A stretch of DNA of 64,000 bases. Source: Manduca sexta (Eukaryota > Arthropoda > Insecta > Lepidoptera > Sphingidae). Made by a program: the position numbers and the translations under genes. The DNA is taken from assembly GCF_014839805.1 (NCBI RefSeq), contig NC_051141.1:18484777-18548776 (forward strand), in the 5' to 3' direction. The notes under the pieces were generated by a model. The model was not told the origin of the DNA. It was given only the letters and a program-made list of their open reading frames with translations, and searched no databases. Shown one piece after another: positions 11,891-24,332 of this stretch. The stretch's first letter is position 1, and every line of letters begins with the position of its first letter.

Positions 11891-13732
11891 GTTTCTCTTC
11901 GTGATCGGATCATACCTGAGGTGATGCATAGAACTACTCACTAAGCACTTTTCTAATTACTATGCAAAAAATAAAAATAAAATACATAAACTTGTGAAAA
12001 TTCAAATATTAATTCTAAAGTCGCAATAAATATTTGTACTATGAGGACTGCTTTCATAAATATTAGTGCAGACCGTTCCCTTATCTAGTCCTGTGATTCA
12101 AAGGAAAATCTTAAAACGATAAATAGAAATAGAAATCTGCTCGTCATCTTAAGATATACAGTCTTATTTATAAACTTGTTTTAACGTAAAGACGTCATTA
12201 AAAATTGCTTAAATATTATTTATTTAAGGACCTCCAACGAAGGATACACGACATATAATAAAAACAATGTCGTAGCATTTTACAATTAACAATGTGACGT
12301 GCCTCTTCAATTATAAGAGACCACAGCATGCAAATTTATATATTGGTTTTAGTGGTCAAAACCATCATCGGTTTCCTAGTTTATATCTTATTAAGAGGCA
12401 AGATGGCGGGTTCTGACTTACAAAGCATTGTGCAATTTTTATAAGTAAGATAGTATACACGATAGTCTGATAATGGCCAGTTTTTATATAGACCACATTA
12501 TTGTTTAAATCGAACTAGTAAACTGACGTTTGACGCCTGACAGATAATACCGGGATACCTACCCAGCATTCGCATACGAGAAACCACGAAATGAAAAGTT
12601 GAGGTCAAATTATGTCTGTGTTAGCCAAACATTATTTATAACGAGCTTTTACTTGCAGCTTGACGCGCTTCAAAGCCTTTTGTCCGGAATAAAGGTCCCG
12701 TTGTGGGAAATACCTGAATTAATATTAGTCTATATTAATCTAGGACTTAGTCTATATAAATATTCAAACATTACCCCTAATATCGCTACAATTAATCGCA
12801 GTATGCCGATTGCTGGCGACGGGATATTTGTTCTTCGCAGCAAGGTATAAAACCCGCCATAATGTCTCACCAAATGCGTGACATTCCAGAATCAATATAC
12901 GAATATGTTGTTTCAAATTGGCCGGCATAATTGTAACGACTGGCGAGGGGGACATCTCTCATCAGTCGATTCTATCCTGACCCAACATCATTCAATACTA
13001 CGTGCACAGGGTTCACTGCCGGTATAAAATATAACTTTAATCATATTGGCGTTAACCCAACACAAAACATGTAACCTGGTGGAGAACTCAACAGGCGCCT
13101 CACTTCGCATGCAGCCATACACATCACACATCATCCTGAGAATACCTATTGTGGTCCGTGCGACGCTGTTTACGTACGCTAGATTATAGTTCAGTGGTAG
13201 ACTTACACTAGGGTTTATGTTTGTATTTTATACCTCCGCTATTATAAACATAGGCTTAAACATTGCCAGGCAGGTGGATTTTCGCTTAACACAAACATAC
13301 GAGAAAACGACTTGCTAGATCCTTTTGTCATAATAAAAAAAAAGGTTTACAATTTGCATATAGACTGAATGTTCAATTTGTATCGACACGGTCTGCGTCA
13401 CAAGACTGATATTTAAATTGGGCGCTATTAAACAAATACTAATACGCGCAAGCTGGTCACACTTGAGTAAGTTAATAGAATAATATTACCATATCAACAT
13501 TCTTCGGCCCGAGACAGGTCAATTTATATACGACGAGAAAAATGCAGTTGCCTACTGTCGTGCAAACTTTGCAAGTATTTACTCTCCATTATGTTAAGCG
13601 TTATGAAATTAATTAAATAAGAAGATAAACAAGATGCACTGAATAGTCAATTAACAGATTTCCGACCTGTCCAATGTCCAGGTAACCGTAGTTTGGAACG
13701 ATTTTCCTAGTAAACACACCGCATCTAAAATA

Positions 13733-13990
13733 CACACACACTCACGCGTTTATCCCCAACGGGGCAGGCGGAGGTGCAACCAGGACTCCAAAGTTTCGCC
13801 ATGTGTGTTCCGACCCATGACGTGAAATGAGGCGAGTCTATCGCTATACATTGCACAAATTCTAGATTTGAAACGGATACTAAACAGAAACATCGAATAT
13901 CGCTTTCCCGGTCCCAGGATTCAAAACTGTAACCTCAGAACGATGTAGTCCTGCATACGCAATACATCTACGCCACCGTAACAGTCTGAA
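13733..13990 (-). repeat. tRNA-derived SINE (family D), old copy
   Basis: Matches the two fresh family D copies (14682-14914 and 28426-28656) block by block: CACGCGTTTATCCCCAACGG, AGGTGCAACCAGG, TTCGCCATGTGTGTTCCG, and a degenerate B-box region near CCCAGGATTCAAAACTG. Many substitutions and an altered head show that it is considerably older. Confidence 0.65.
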
Positions 13991-14358
13991 ATATATCTAG
14001 TAGCTTAGTTTAGCTAAAAAGCTTTCGACTTTGATCGACATTTTTTACGTAGAGAGTAGATCCCGAAACTGACACGGGCTGCATGCCGAAAAGATTCCTT
14101 TATACATTCCGGACATTTTTTTAAGCCAGCGCTGTTTTTAGTAAAGCTTTGCTAGAAACTCCGCTGGCGTCCACTCTACACGTGACCTGTCTATCTAACT
14201 TTTAAATTTTATTGCCAATTTTGCAGCTAACTCCGACATTTTCAATTCGAGTCACAAAGTTCCAATAATCCACGAAACAGGTGCTCGATCCTTTACCGGA
14301 TTGGGAATTAGATCGGCATTTACACTGAACTTTCCAAGTAGACTTAATAGACATAAAA

Positions 14359-14646
14359 GATTTTTCATTTTTATTACAGGAGCTTGGTCGTAACTTCATG
14401 ACCATGCCACTCCATACGTTCGCTTTCACTTTTTTCACTTTCACTCTCTTTTCACTATGTTAAGATATTTTTTTGATTAAAACCCTAGCCTAGCCCCTTC
14501 CGACGCAGAAACCGACAAAAAACTATGATGCCACATTGAAAACCCAAATTATGGAGTTCCAATGCGGATGCACTCCGAAAAAACATAATGCAAGTTGTCT
14601 CTGACTCCATAGTAGGAGCTATTTGGAGAGTCAGTCTATTTTTGAG
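14359..14646 (-). mobile_element. Retroposon with a 21-bp target duplication (family E, copy 1)
   Basis: A perfect 21-bp direct repeat flanks it (14338-14358 and 14647-14667, containing GACTTAATAGACAT). The left end is T-rich (GATTTTTCATTTTTATTACA), which is an A-rich tail on the minus strand. Next to this tail lies AGGAGCTTGGTCGTAACTTC, shared with the retroposon at 38702-38830. Target duplication plus an A-rich tail identifies target-primed retroposition. It has no frame, so it is a SINE or a 5'-truncated LINE. Confidence 0.6.
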
Positions 14647-14681
14647 GTAGACTTAATAGACATAAAATAAAAATTAAAATA

Positions 14682-14914
14682 CATACATACATACATAACA
14701 TCACGCATTTATCCCCGAAGGGGTATGCAGAGGCGCAACTAGGGCACCCACTTTTCGCCAAGTATGTTCCGTCCCATGATGTGATAGGGGGCGAGCCTAT
14801 CGCCATATCGGGCACAAATTCCAGACTCCGGGCTGATACTGAGCAGAAAAACCCAAATATCACTTTGCCCGACCCGGGATTCGAACCCAGGACCTCAGAG
14901 CGCTATTGTACCGG
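14682..14914 (-). repeat. tRNA-derived SINE (family D), young copy with target duplication
   Basis: On the minus strand it runs from CGGTACAATAGCGCTCTGAG through the B-box GGTTCGAATCCC to a (TATG)n tail. A perfect 16-bp target duplication, AATAAAAATTAAAATA, lies at 14666-14681 and 14915-14930. It differs at only a few positions from the copy at 28426-28656, so the family moved recently. Only the B-box part of the tRNA head is clear. Confidence 0.85.
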
Positions 14915-15247
14915 AATAAAAATTAAAATAACAAAAAGAAAACTCGAAGTAGCCATCTGAAGAGCCCTACACAAATATATCTCCCGGAAATCTTAGCTTC
15001 GAGCGATGTTCACTATTAATTCTGTTCGTTAGTGCCAGTTTTGGAATAAACATGGGCCGCCCGTCGCGAACAATTTTCCCGTGCGCCAAATAATTTCCTA
15101 TTTCATTATAAACAATTATTTAGCCAAGGTAAGCCGCGAGAGTTTTCCTTGAGCTGATTTCAACTAGATCGAACATTTCTATAAATGCAAATTCAGAATC
15201 ATTAAAGGCCCTTGTTGTAGCGTTTGATAGTAGACCTTATATATAAA

Positions 15248-15606
15248 CTAGCTTTTGCCTGAGTTTAACGCGTCAGACAGGCATACAGATGCAGAAGGGG
15301 ACTTTGTTTTATAATATATTTTTTAGAACTTATTAAAATGAACAATTCCGCCATACATATTTCTTTCGTAACTTTAAACGTTTACTCCGCGCGCGAAAAC
15401 GGAACCTCTCAAGAGGAATAAATTCTCCTCGTTTTTGCAATATTTTTATTAATGCTCCGCTCCTATTGGTCATAGCGTGATGATATATAGCCTATAGCCA
15501 TTCTCGATAAATGGGATATTCAACACATTTTTTTTTTAAATTTGAAATAGTAGTTCCTGAGATTAACGCGTTCAAACTAACAAACCTTTATAATATAATA
15601 GTATAA
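15248..15606 (-). mobile_element. Non-autonomous Helitron, reverse orientation
   Basis: On the plus strand it opens CTAGCTTTTGCC (complement of a Helitron 3' end) and closes near TATAATATAATAGTATA (complement of TATACTATTATATTATA). Inner blocks CTCCGCTCCTATTGGTCATA and GCGTGATGATATATAGCCTA match the 123-bp units of the element at 27259-28380. The 5' terminal TC is mutated, so it is an older copy. Confidence 0.65.
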
Positions 15607-17825
15607 ATAATAACACGGGGGATATTAATAGTGTGTTGTGGGCTGCTGCGTTGGGAGAAGCGGGGGGGCAGGGTTTTGTTAAAAAAGTATTTTAAGAGTA
15701 TGAGGGGAAGTGTGTAGCACCAACGTCATAACATAGGTAAAAACTCCTTAAATAATTAAAAAAGAAATGCAATCTTCGAACTGGCCATACGAAGAATAGA
15801 GAAGCCATATACTCGTATTATAAAAGATATAAATAATTTGTATTAGAGTGCTGCGACAAATTGTTGTACATTGAAGAAGATTTTCAATGAGTAGCTAAGC
15901 GCGTAACCAAATAAATAGTTTGTATAGAGACGGTGACACTGACTTTATATAATGGTATAGTTACGTATCTTTATCATATTCGCTTTTCAAATATTTTCCA
16001 TAAATAAAATATTAACTTAGAATAAACAGACAAAGGATGAGGATTAAGTTTTTATAAAGCTATGAATTATAGCGAATAAAAACACAATTCTACGAAGTAA
16101 AAGTCGAAAGCACTAAAAAACGATGTATTAGGGAGGCGAGTTTGTAAAAATAACTTAGTCTGGAATAATAATCCCTAGATTGTTAAAAGAAACGTGGAGT
16201 TTTTAAAAAACGTATCAATTTCTTATTCGGCGAGAATCGGAACGAGCGGGCCATTCGCACCGCAAACAAAACTATTTACAGCGTGGCTCAACTACATAAA
16301 CGCAAACACTTTGACACAAAATACTGATAGAAAAATAAAATTTGCTGAAACGTAAGATCATGGAATACACAAAATGGAATCGTTCGCACGGCCCGCTGCA
16401 GCGTTCAAGTTACACTAGACGATGCTGTAAGTTTATTATAGATATTCTATTTCACACATACTTGCATTTTATATATTTTATGTGCGATTTAGCATCGTAT
16501 AAATTAGAGTTAAAGGTGACAATCGAACGGAGTGCAATGTTAAAAAATTCTTTAAAGAGCTGCTTAATAATTAGTCTTCATTATTAAAATAAAGGCGAAG
16601 GATTTCCTCGAGCTAGTATTTTTTTAGTGCGAATTAAAATGAACCGTGTAGTGTTGACGCTCAAGTTTCATTATTGTCCATCTCATGTTATAAATTTAAT
16701 TAAGTTAAATTTTTATGAACACGCATCTTGAACGAATCAAATAATTTCTCTAGAATAGACTTGAGGCCACGGTGGATGGAACTAATTTATTCTTGAACAA
16801 TGGGCCATAGGGCAGGTAGAAATGTACAGAAGACGTGAAAGTATTATGAACTATATTCTTTATTTATAGGCCTTTGAAGCTGAACTGATATGAGTTATCT
16901 ATTATTGGAAAATATATTTTTATAGACTAAGTTTCTAACTACCCTTATTTATCAATAATATTTTTTTATATTTTCGTTGTAAAAATCATACCTATATAAA
17001 GGAATAATGAAAAGACGTCTATAATTGGCATAGTAATCTTTATACCACAGACTGATAGTTAAAAGTGTTGTGCCAGCATTTACTAGTTTTAACCCATCAA
17101 CATTGAACATTAATTGAAGGGGTCGCTGTGCAGCTGGACGCAGTCTGTTACACGCCGAAGCTAAATTACGTCGGCCTTTATGCTTTGGAATGATAAGACG
17201 CCCAAACCACGCCTGACTTTAATCACAACACCTAACCATAAAATGTACTGACGCAGATATATTACAAAACACTATTAGGAGTACAATGCACTCGTCATCC
17301 CGTGTTATAAAAATTAAATCCCACAAAGCCAAATAGAATTTCAAAAGAGCACAACAGGGTTTTTACATCGCTGTATACTGTGGACTTGCGCGCGCGCACC
17401 ATCTCTTTCCACCATAACAAAAGCCCTTAACTAAGATCCGAGGCGGGCACAAGTACATAAAACTGTTACTCGTTTTTAATATGATATAATTTGTACTTAC
17501 CTGGCAGGGTACTCTTGGCTAGTACCCATGTTGAAAAGACCGTCATAGTCGATGGTTCCGATGAGATGGTTGTGAGATGTTTAAGACACCACGAAATAAT
17601 TCTGGCGACATTCAACTGTCACAACCTTTAGTCTTCGGACTAAAAACACTCAGGTCCAGTACAGTACCTGGTATGTCGCAGGAAGTCTTACCATAGCTAA
17701 AATATACCCTAAATCATCCTCAAATCCACCCATCCCTTCTGGTCACTATACTGGCTAAATGTTTCCCACGACGGTTCCAGACGGAAAATTAACCTATTTT
17801 TATTTAGCTTAGCTCATGTATGCCG

Positions 17826-17866
17826 TCTGATGACGGGATAGGGGGCGAGCCTATCGCCTCTTATAT
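17826..17866 (-). repeat. SINE family D fragment
   Basis: Only the core GATAGGGGGCGAGCCTATCG of family D survives, with CTGATGACGG in place of the usual upstream block. It lies about 65 bp from the phosphatase exon, inside intron 2. Confidence 0.45.
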
Positions 17867-17931
17867 GAAGAGCTAAATCCTATTACGATGTTCTTAAAAA
17901 AGCTCGACATGTTCTCTACAGCATCACTTAC

Positions 17932-18093
17932 CTTAACAAGGTTGGCGTTGATGTAGTCGCTCTCGCTGCGCTTAAGGATCACGCGGCTGTGGTCGTAGGG
18001 GTTCACATCTCGGTAGCGGTTCAACGGCTTGTTCTGTGGCTTCCTCGCCTCGGTGCAAGTGTAAGGGTACTTCTGGCATGTCTGTCCAATTTT
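17932..18093 (-). CDS. Ptp61F: Ptp61F/PTPN1-like tyrosine phosphatase, exon 2 (residues 23-76)
   Basis: This 54-codon exon starts after the acceptor TTTTGTCGACAG and ends at the donor AAG|GTAAGTG, phase 0 on both sides. It reads KIGQTCQKYPYTC, then NKPLNRYRDVNPYDHSRV and DYINANLVK. NRYRDV.P(Y/F)DHSR and DYINA are hallmark N-terminal motifs of class I non-receptor tyrosine phosphatases; DHSR and DYINA help shape the phosphotyrosine pocket. Drosophila Ptp61F and human PTP1B/TC-PTP have the same spacing. In the family, the enzyme removes phosphate from JAK/STAT and insulin-receptor pathway proteins, often at the ER. It joins in frame to the exon at 33483-33548. GC content is much higher than in the flanking DNA. 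The WPD and HCSAGIGRSG exons are not in the window. Assignment to the PTPN1/Ptp61F group rests on the matching first exon; the exact orthologue is inferred. Confidence 0.9.
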
Positions 18094-18464
18094 CTGTCGA
18101 CAAAATACTCCTTTTAAAAACTTTTTTTCATTTATGACCTGTATTGGTCAGAGGCATTAACTCACACGTATTTAGACATTTCTCCATGGGGAAATATTCA
18201 TAGATACTTTCGTAGCTCAAGAAGAGACCGGACCGGACTAATCAGAATTCATCGGTAAATTGTCAACAAAACAGCCACTGAATCGAACTTAGTAAATTTT
18301 CCTAAAGTCGCATATCGTCTAAAACCCTTTAGGGCAGTTAAAACAATTAAATATAATATCCAATCAATAAGTACATTCCTATGTACCCTATTAGAAGAAG
18401 AAACGCAGCTCAAGTATCGTACGAATATACGGAAAAATTGCGCGAAATAATAGCATTATTCAGG

Positions 18465-18597
18465 CCGGTTTGCTGCAGGCTTAAATTCCCTGGCTTCCTA
18501 ATCCCCATTCTCCTTCCAAAAGGGCAACAATGCGCCAACGATTCCTCTCTACGTGGGAGCCCGTGGGTGGTAGTAATCGATATCACAATGTGACCTT
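18465..18597 (+). repeat. Unclassified repeat fragment, probably a LINE 3' region
   Basis: CCAAAAGGGCAACAATGCGC, then CCCGTGGGTGGTAGTAATCG, is the outline of a common lepidopteran repeat end (a GGGCGGTAGTGATC-type block). The usual CATCAGG ending is lost. No frame is present. Confidence 0.35.
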
Positions 18598-19729
18598 CAG
18601 CTACAACGAAATACAGACCTCGCCAATAACCCTTGGATATTTCTTAAGTTCACTTACTATTTAAAAGGTTGTTTACTACAACGTAAACTAATATCAAGCC
18701 ATTTTCAACTACCTGTATATATTTTAAATAATTAACTATATAAGACATTGTGTGAAAAAGATTAACATTTACTTTTAAAAGGCGACGACGTTAAAAACGA
18801 GCAATGATTTAAAAAAAAAAACAGCAAAAACAAACGCACCTAATATAATGACGTTGATATTCGCACGCGTGCGCGGAGTGCCGACCTACCACACGCACGT
18901 CCGAGTTATATATTCAATCGTACACGCATGACATGACAAACTATTGTATTGTATATTGACAAATAACAATCATGTTTACAGAGAGCAAGACATAATGTCC
19001 ATTATGTGCGCAAAACGATAGACGTGCTGTACGTTCGATTACCGGCATGGATAATATGAATATTCGTAAGAACACAAATTATAATTAAACCATTTTGTGG
19101 GATAAATACTTACTGATATTTTTTAACAGATCTCAATATATTTTTCAGTTGATTTGGCATCAATTTTGAAGTAATAATAAAACACCCAATATTAAAATTC
19201 TCTTAACCGATCATAAATACAAGTTTATTTTACTACGTCTAAGATACAAGGGCATAAGAACCTGTAAATAATTGTGAGTAAAACTATATGTCTACGAGAA
19301 TATAACTCGCTGAAAAAATAAGACATTTTACAGCCGGCTCATTACCCATTGTGCCATGGAAACTGTTCAAAGAATACTCAGGGATTCCTTTAAATGGACC
19401 CAACACTGATAATCCCACTTAATAATATTTAGTTAAGATAACAATATTGTTTCCAAAAACCTTGCTTTGAAATGACGAACAAACTTATGTAATACTTCCA
19501 TTCGCATTGTTCTTGGAAAACGAAGTGTTTGTATTGTTGAAGAGTTTTATGAAGTGAGTAGGCGCCTAGTGGTCAAGATCGACCGAAATTCAAAACGTTT
19601 TTAAGTTTGAACGTCATTGCGGATCTTCTGCACTCCTTCTCTATATTATGAACTTTATTTATACATCTCGCACTCGTCTGAGCGCCGAATATGCTTAAAA
19701 AGGGTTACAACGTTTTTTGTTCATTTTGC

Positions 19730-19994
19730 TGGTTCCAGTGGACCTTTATTTTAAGTTTCGCAGAGGAAGTGATTATGTTGGGGTCACCGTGCCTCTTACA
19801 GCTCAACATTATCTGCTACATTGATAGCTGAAGTCAAGCCAATATTTTAGTATTTTACTATCAAACCGCAAAAATTTTCGTTGACCCCAGCTTGCGAATT
19901 GAGGACCCCCATTTATTGATCACTCCAACGTAGACCCCCTTCAAGTCTCCCGTGGACCCCTGGAGGTCCATCTGGACCAATTTGGGAATCAGTG
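19730..19994. repeat. Possible hAT-type DNA transposon remnant
   Basis: The right edge, GGACCAATTTGGGAATCAGTG, resembles the complement of a CA(G/C)TG.TTCCCAA hAT terminus. The preceding text has repeated GACCCC words (TAGACCCCC, GTGGACCCCTGG). The left end is uncertain (a CCAGTGGACC block near 19736). It abuts the Helitron at 19996. Confidence 0.3.
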
Positions 19995-19995
19995 A

Positions 19996-20197
19996 TCTAT
20001 ACTAATATTATAAATAGGGAAAGTTTATCTCTTTGTAGTAATCTCTCCAGTTACTGAACCGATTTTGAAAATTACTGATACGAAGCTACAGTACCCCTGA
20101 GTGCTTATAGGCTACTTTTTATCCCGGGAAAATGTAAAGCGGGACTTAAATCCCGGAAAAACTTTTTAATGCAGACGGAACGGGGGGTAAAGGCTAG
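19996..20197 (+). mobile_element. Non-autonomous Helitron (202 bp)
   Basis: It opens TCTATACTAATATTATAAAT and closes GGGGTAAAGGCTAG, with A before and T after. Inside, CGGGACTTAAATCCCGGAAA resembles the 3' part of the Helitron fragment near 42890. No frame is present. Confidence 0.65.
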
Positions 20198-20527
20198 TGT
20201 ATTAATAATAATATAAATTCTAAAATTTCTGAAGATGTTCGCTATTAATCCAAATTTGGCATATACTCCATGTCGTGGGGTAGTTAGTGCTGATACTTCC
20301 TTCCAACCAGATAATTTGCTCAATAGGAAATATATTGTTCTTTTTTTAAACTGAAGGCTTGGTATCATACAGACAGCGCTATGTATCACTATATTGATTT
20401 AGTTAAACATGCTTTCCGATTTTCTATACCGGACAAGTACATGAGAAGCGAATCCGAGAGTAAGACCTGGTAAAATATATCTTAAAAGGATACTGACAAA
20501 ACGCATTCAGTTGAGTGTTGCCAAGTT

Positions 20528-20630
20528 TTCGGTCACCGACCTATGTAAACTAACGTATTCGGTTACCGAATTCGGTCAAATCAAATGCGGTCGACGTATT
20601 CGGTCACTGACCTGACGTAAACTAAACGCA
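20528..20630. repeat. Cluster of CGGTNACCG palindromes with a 30-bp imperfect direct repeat
   Basis: TTCGGTCACCGACC..TGTAAACTAACG near 20528 is repeated as TTCGGTCACTGACC..CGTAAACTAAACG near 20597, with CGGTTACCGAATTCGGTC between them. The dyad CGGTNACCG occurs twice and once with a mismatch. The function is unknown; it could be subterminal sites of a lost DNA transposon. Confidence 0.4.
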
Positions 20631-20654
20631 TGAAAGGACTGTCAACTAAAGCTT

Positions 20655-20790
20655 ATTCGATATTGATGGACAATCACGTGAACTACTACCTCATTGGACT
20701 GATGGGATACTTGAGCTACGAGTCGTGAGGCACCGGGTTCATTCCTGAGTTGGGACATCACGCGCCTCGCGGTACTGCTCATATATCCGC
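20655..20790 (+). repeat. Possible tRNA-derived SINE head
   Basis: TGGACTGATGGGA (A-box-like), followed about 35 bp later by GGGTTCATTCC (B-box-like), gives tRNA-like spacing, but no cloverleaf can be closed. A similar head, GGATAGCTGAGTG..GGATTCGAACTC, is at 21865-21920. Both are probably decayed SINEs rather than tRNA genes. Confidence 0.3.
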
Positions 20791-21604
20791 ATGGAAATCA
20801 TTTACTTCATTTAACATTACAAAAGACATGCTTCATACATTTGTCTTTGTAGAGAGTATAATAGCTTAGTTTTTTTTTTAAATAGAGCTAGGAAAATCGA
20901 CAAAAACATCGTTCTGTTTCAAATACTATCGGTTGTTAGTCTGTGAGAACGGAAAGGGAGTTGACAACATGGCGCACTTATTGGCGGATGTATTAACTCC
21001 TGCAGCGTTTAGGGTTACCACGTACTCTAAACCTAAAAAATATAATAATATGTCCTGTATTTAAACTAAGAATATGCACAGTGCCAATATATATGATTAT
21101 TTATTTACTGTGTTTTAATGTTTTTGACGTGACAACCCTAATATCATGGCCGTCGCCTGAATACGTTTCTCTTGCAGTATAAAACGTTTGAAACGTTAGC
21201 TATTTTTACAATGCTAATATTTACTCGTCGAGGTTTAAATCTAAAAGAGTTCCTCGACACAAACATATGTACGCGCTGTTTGTTGCGCAAACCACTTTTT
21301 CGAATATTTTGCAAAAAGGATTCAGGCGGAATCGCCTGCAGATCATAAAATCCCTCTGAAGACCGCGAGGAAATAGCATTAAAAATACGTACATCAGTGT
21401 CCGGTAATCGAACCTCATATCTATCAATTCATAACCTCTATACACTCTTAATAGACCAAAGAGTAGACCGCTTATTCATCAAAAATATTTTTATGAACAT
21501 CCAGCTCTGACGCGAAACTACGGATCTTATTTGTTAAAACTTCAAAGTCGGTTTGCAGCATCCAGCACTGCGTTATGTGCCAAATCATTTTCCAGGATGC
21601 AAGA

Positions 21605-21775
21605 GTCACTCACCTATCTCCTCGAAGAGGTAGGCAGAGTTACAAGAATACAATTTATCGCGCATATTTTAGATATGATACGGGCGCGCCTACTGCATAT
21701 CGGACATAAATCACAATACCAGGAACTATATATCTACTATATATCGTGTCTTTCAAAAATCCTCAAATCTGATTA
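21605..21775 (-). repeat. SINE family D, strongly decayed copy
   Basis: Blocks in family D order are recognisable: CCTCGAAGAGGTAGGCAGAG, then GGGCGCGCCTACTGCATATC and GGACATAAAT. Divergence is high and the tRNA-like head is lost. Confidence 0.4.
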
Positions 21776-24332
21776 ACCGATCTCAGGAATCGACCGAAGA
21801 CCTCACCGCTCCACTCAATCAGATCCGTGTATTTGATAAATCGCATTGGCTTTACTGTTTAAATAAACGGATAGCTGAGTGTCACGTGCCGAGACGGAGG
21901 TTGCGGATTCGAACTCAGTCCCTGGAAGGGCAGTGCGAACAAATAGCTCTATATAATTTTATATATTGCACGCTAGTAATTGAAAATATATGCCTAACAA
22001 AATACCTATAATTTGTTCTTAAAAAATCGCTAAAAAATATATATCCGGATAAATAAGACCCTGGATGGTACTTTCCTTGAATATCATTGTATTTTTTTTA
22101 ATAGCCCATAACCAAAAACGTTTCGCCATTTCTACCCAAAACCATTCACCTTTGAATTTTTTAATACTCGCTTTAAAGGTAATGCAAAACGTCGTGACGA
22201 AGCATGCTCAATCATTGACGTATATTCTATAGACACGAACGTCCATATAAACTATTTGTTCAAAATCTGAAATAAAGTGGCAACCAAAACGTCACTGTTA
22301 TAACTTATTTATTCACTTGAACAACAAATAATTTTACTTATTTGACTAATATTTTTTATTCATATCCAGGTTTACACTTAGACTCGAATTCTTATATTAT
22401 GAGCGACACTCCGTACACAACCACAAGCTGTCAATATTGACACCATACTAAAGCAGTTGTGTGGATTTCAGTTTAATTCAGTTGAACGCAGTATATAGCT
22501 AGCCAATATAAGGCTTACTATTCTCATCCTATTTGATTTTGAAGAGTTCTCTGCTGCATCTTCGAAGTTCAAGGTTCAATGTTCAACAATATAGTAACAA
22601 GTTGAACTTATACTGAATCCAACACAAAAAGAATCACCAACATTCTATTTCATTTTGAGGTGTTCCTTCTGCATTTTCGTAGTCCAAGGTCTTATATAGA
22701 TTCGACCTGGAGAATCGATCAAGATTTTTTAATAAATTAAAAACAAACATACAACTTGCAAATGACAAAAAAAAATACTATTACCAATTATGGTATAATA
22801 CAAAATTTCTCAATTGCTATACAAAATTTATTTCGGAACTTTATATCCTACGGTACCCTAAAGCTTGTACAGCCGGGAAGCATATCATCCCGCCGGATAC
22901 TCTCGTGCAACGAGCCGGGATATGCACAGCGCGAATGTTTTGACTGACGCGTAATCATAACATATTGGCGTGTTCCCGACGAGTCTCAATTGACTTGGAC
23001 ATGATAGGATTTGTTGTTTGTTGTCTCGTTGTTCTAATGGGTTGTGCATCGAAGGTTCAGGGTTCAAGCGACATTAAGACTGTAATGGAAGAAGTGTATG
23101 AGAGTGGAGAAATTAACGCTAGCTTCTTTAGTGTTTAGACCCGGAATTAAGTTATTTACTTTGCGACTCTATTTAATACCTACACTTTATTTGCCCAGTA
23201 GGTTTTTTCCACGAGTCGCTTACCATTTACCTGCAGCCTTCGAACTTTCATGACATATATTATAAATGACTTAATTATATTTCTGAATGTTCCGCATACA
23301 CTACTGATATTGTCCGCTTGAATTCCCTTCAAAATACTTATTTCATTTGAAACTTTAATTTAACTTTTTATGTTTGTATGTATGTTCGGGCCGAATCTGA
23401 CAGCTGAATTTTAAAGCAGTTATCCTCAATCGATTACAATCAATGTTTAGCTACTTGACGTCATTCTAAATCCAATATCGCGAAGGTCCAAGGTGATGGA
23501 CTTGTATGTTTCATGTACACCCAGGATATGGGTATCAAATGAAAGGATTTGCTGAAGAATACAAACAATAAAATGACATAACCCAAACTCTAATATGGCG
23601 GACTGCCCAAGATGGGGGATAAGTTTTTTTACGCACTTTTATGATGTGGGTACTAAACTAAAGGTTTTGCTGAGAACAGTATTTATAAACGGATATCTGC
23701 GTTCCACCCTTTGAGGAGATAGTTTATTACTGCCGAGCTCAACGGTAAGATGTAGCGGGGTCGTGTTTTAACTACTAAAAACAATCCCGGATTTGGATGT
23801 ACCACTCTAAAACTCATTTATAACAAAAGCACAGCGTCTTGGCAAAAAAGAGAAAAATTGGAAAATAAGACCTATCCTGCTTACATTAACAACTTTGCAG
23901 AAAGCTCCAAGTTGTTAGAAACAAAAAGTAAATGAAAGACAACACATACATTAATGACTATTCTAAGGAAACCATGAAAAACGCAAAGCAAGAGTAAGTA
24001 ATTTTCGCGAAAATGAAATAGATACCGGGAGACACCAAGGCCAAAGGAAACAACAAACACTAGTAAGAAAATCCAACGGACGGACGTTTTTCAAAGTATG
24101 AATGAGCAAACCTACTCCATGTCCAAAAAAAATATTTACCTCAACTACTAACCAGAAACAAAAAATTACATAACGAAAAAAAAACACATTCACTAAGCCG
24201 GTTGGTCCCCATGGGCAATTAGACCAAAACCCTCCAATAACAAACCAACAACATAATGAAGAAAACAACACCAAACCAAGTCTATCCAGGCAAAAGACTA
24301 ACATAGAGAGAGATAGAAACATACAAGAATAC

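Larger units (their letters stand above)
1..17931 (-). other. Intron 2 (incomplete) of the Ptp61F-like gene; no host exon recognised
   Basis: The splice donor at 17931 (minus strand, AAG|GTAAGTG) opens an intron that runs leftward past base 1. I looked for the next exon of the phosphatase (the family block around TQGP and HFW.MVWE) and did not see it, so the catalytic exons should lie left of the window. The interval holds the SINEs, Helitrons and LINE tails listed separately. The rest is AT-rich sequence in which I see no supportable gene. Confidence 0.6.
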
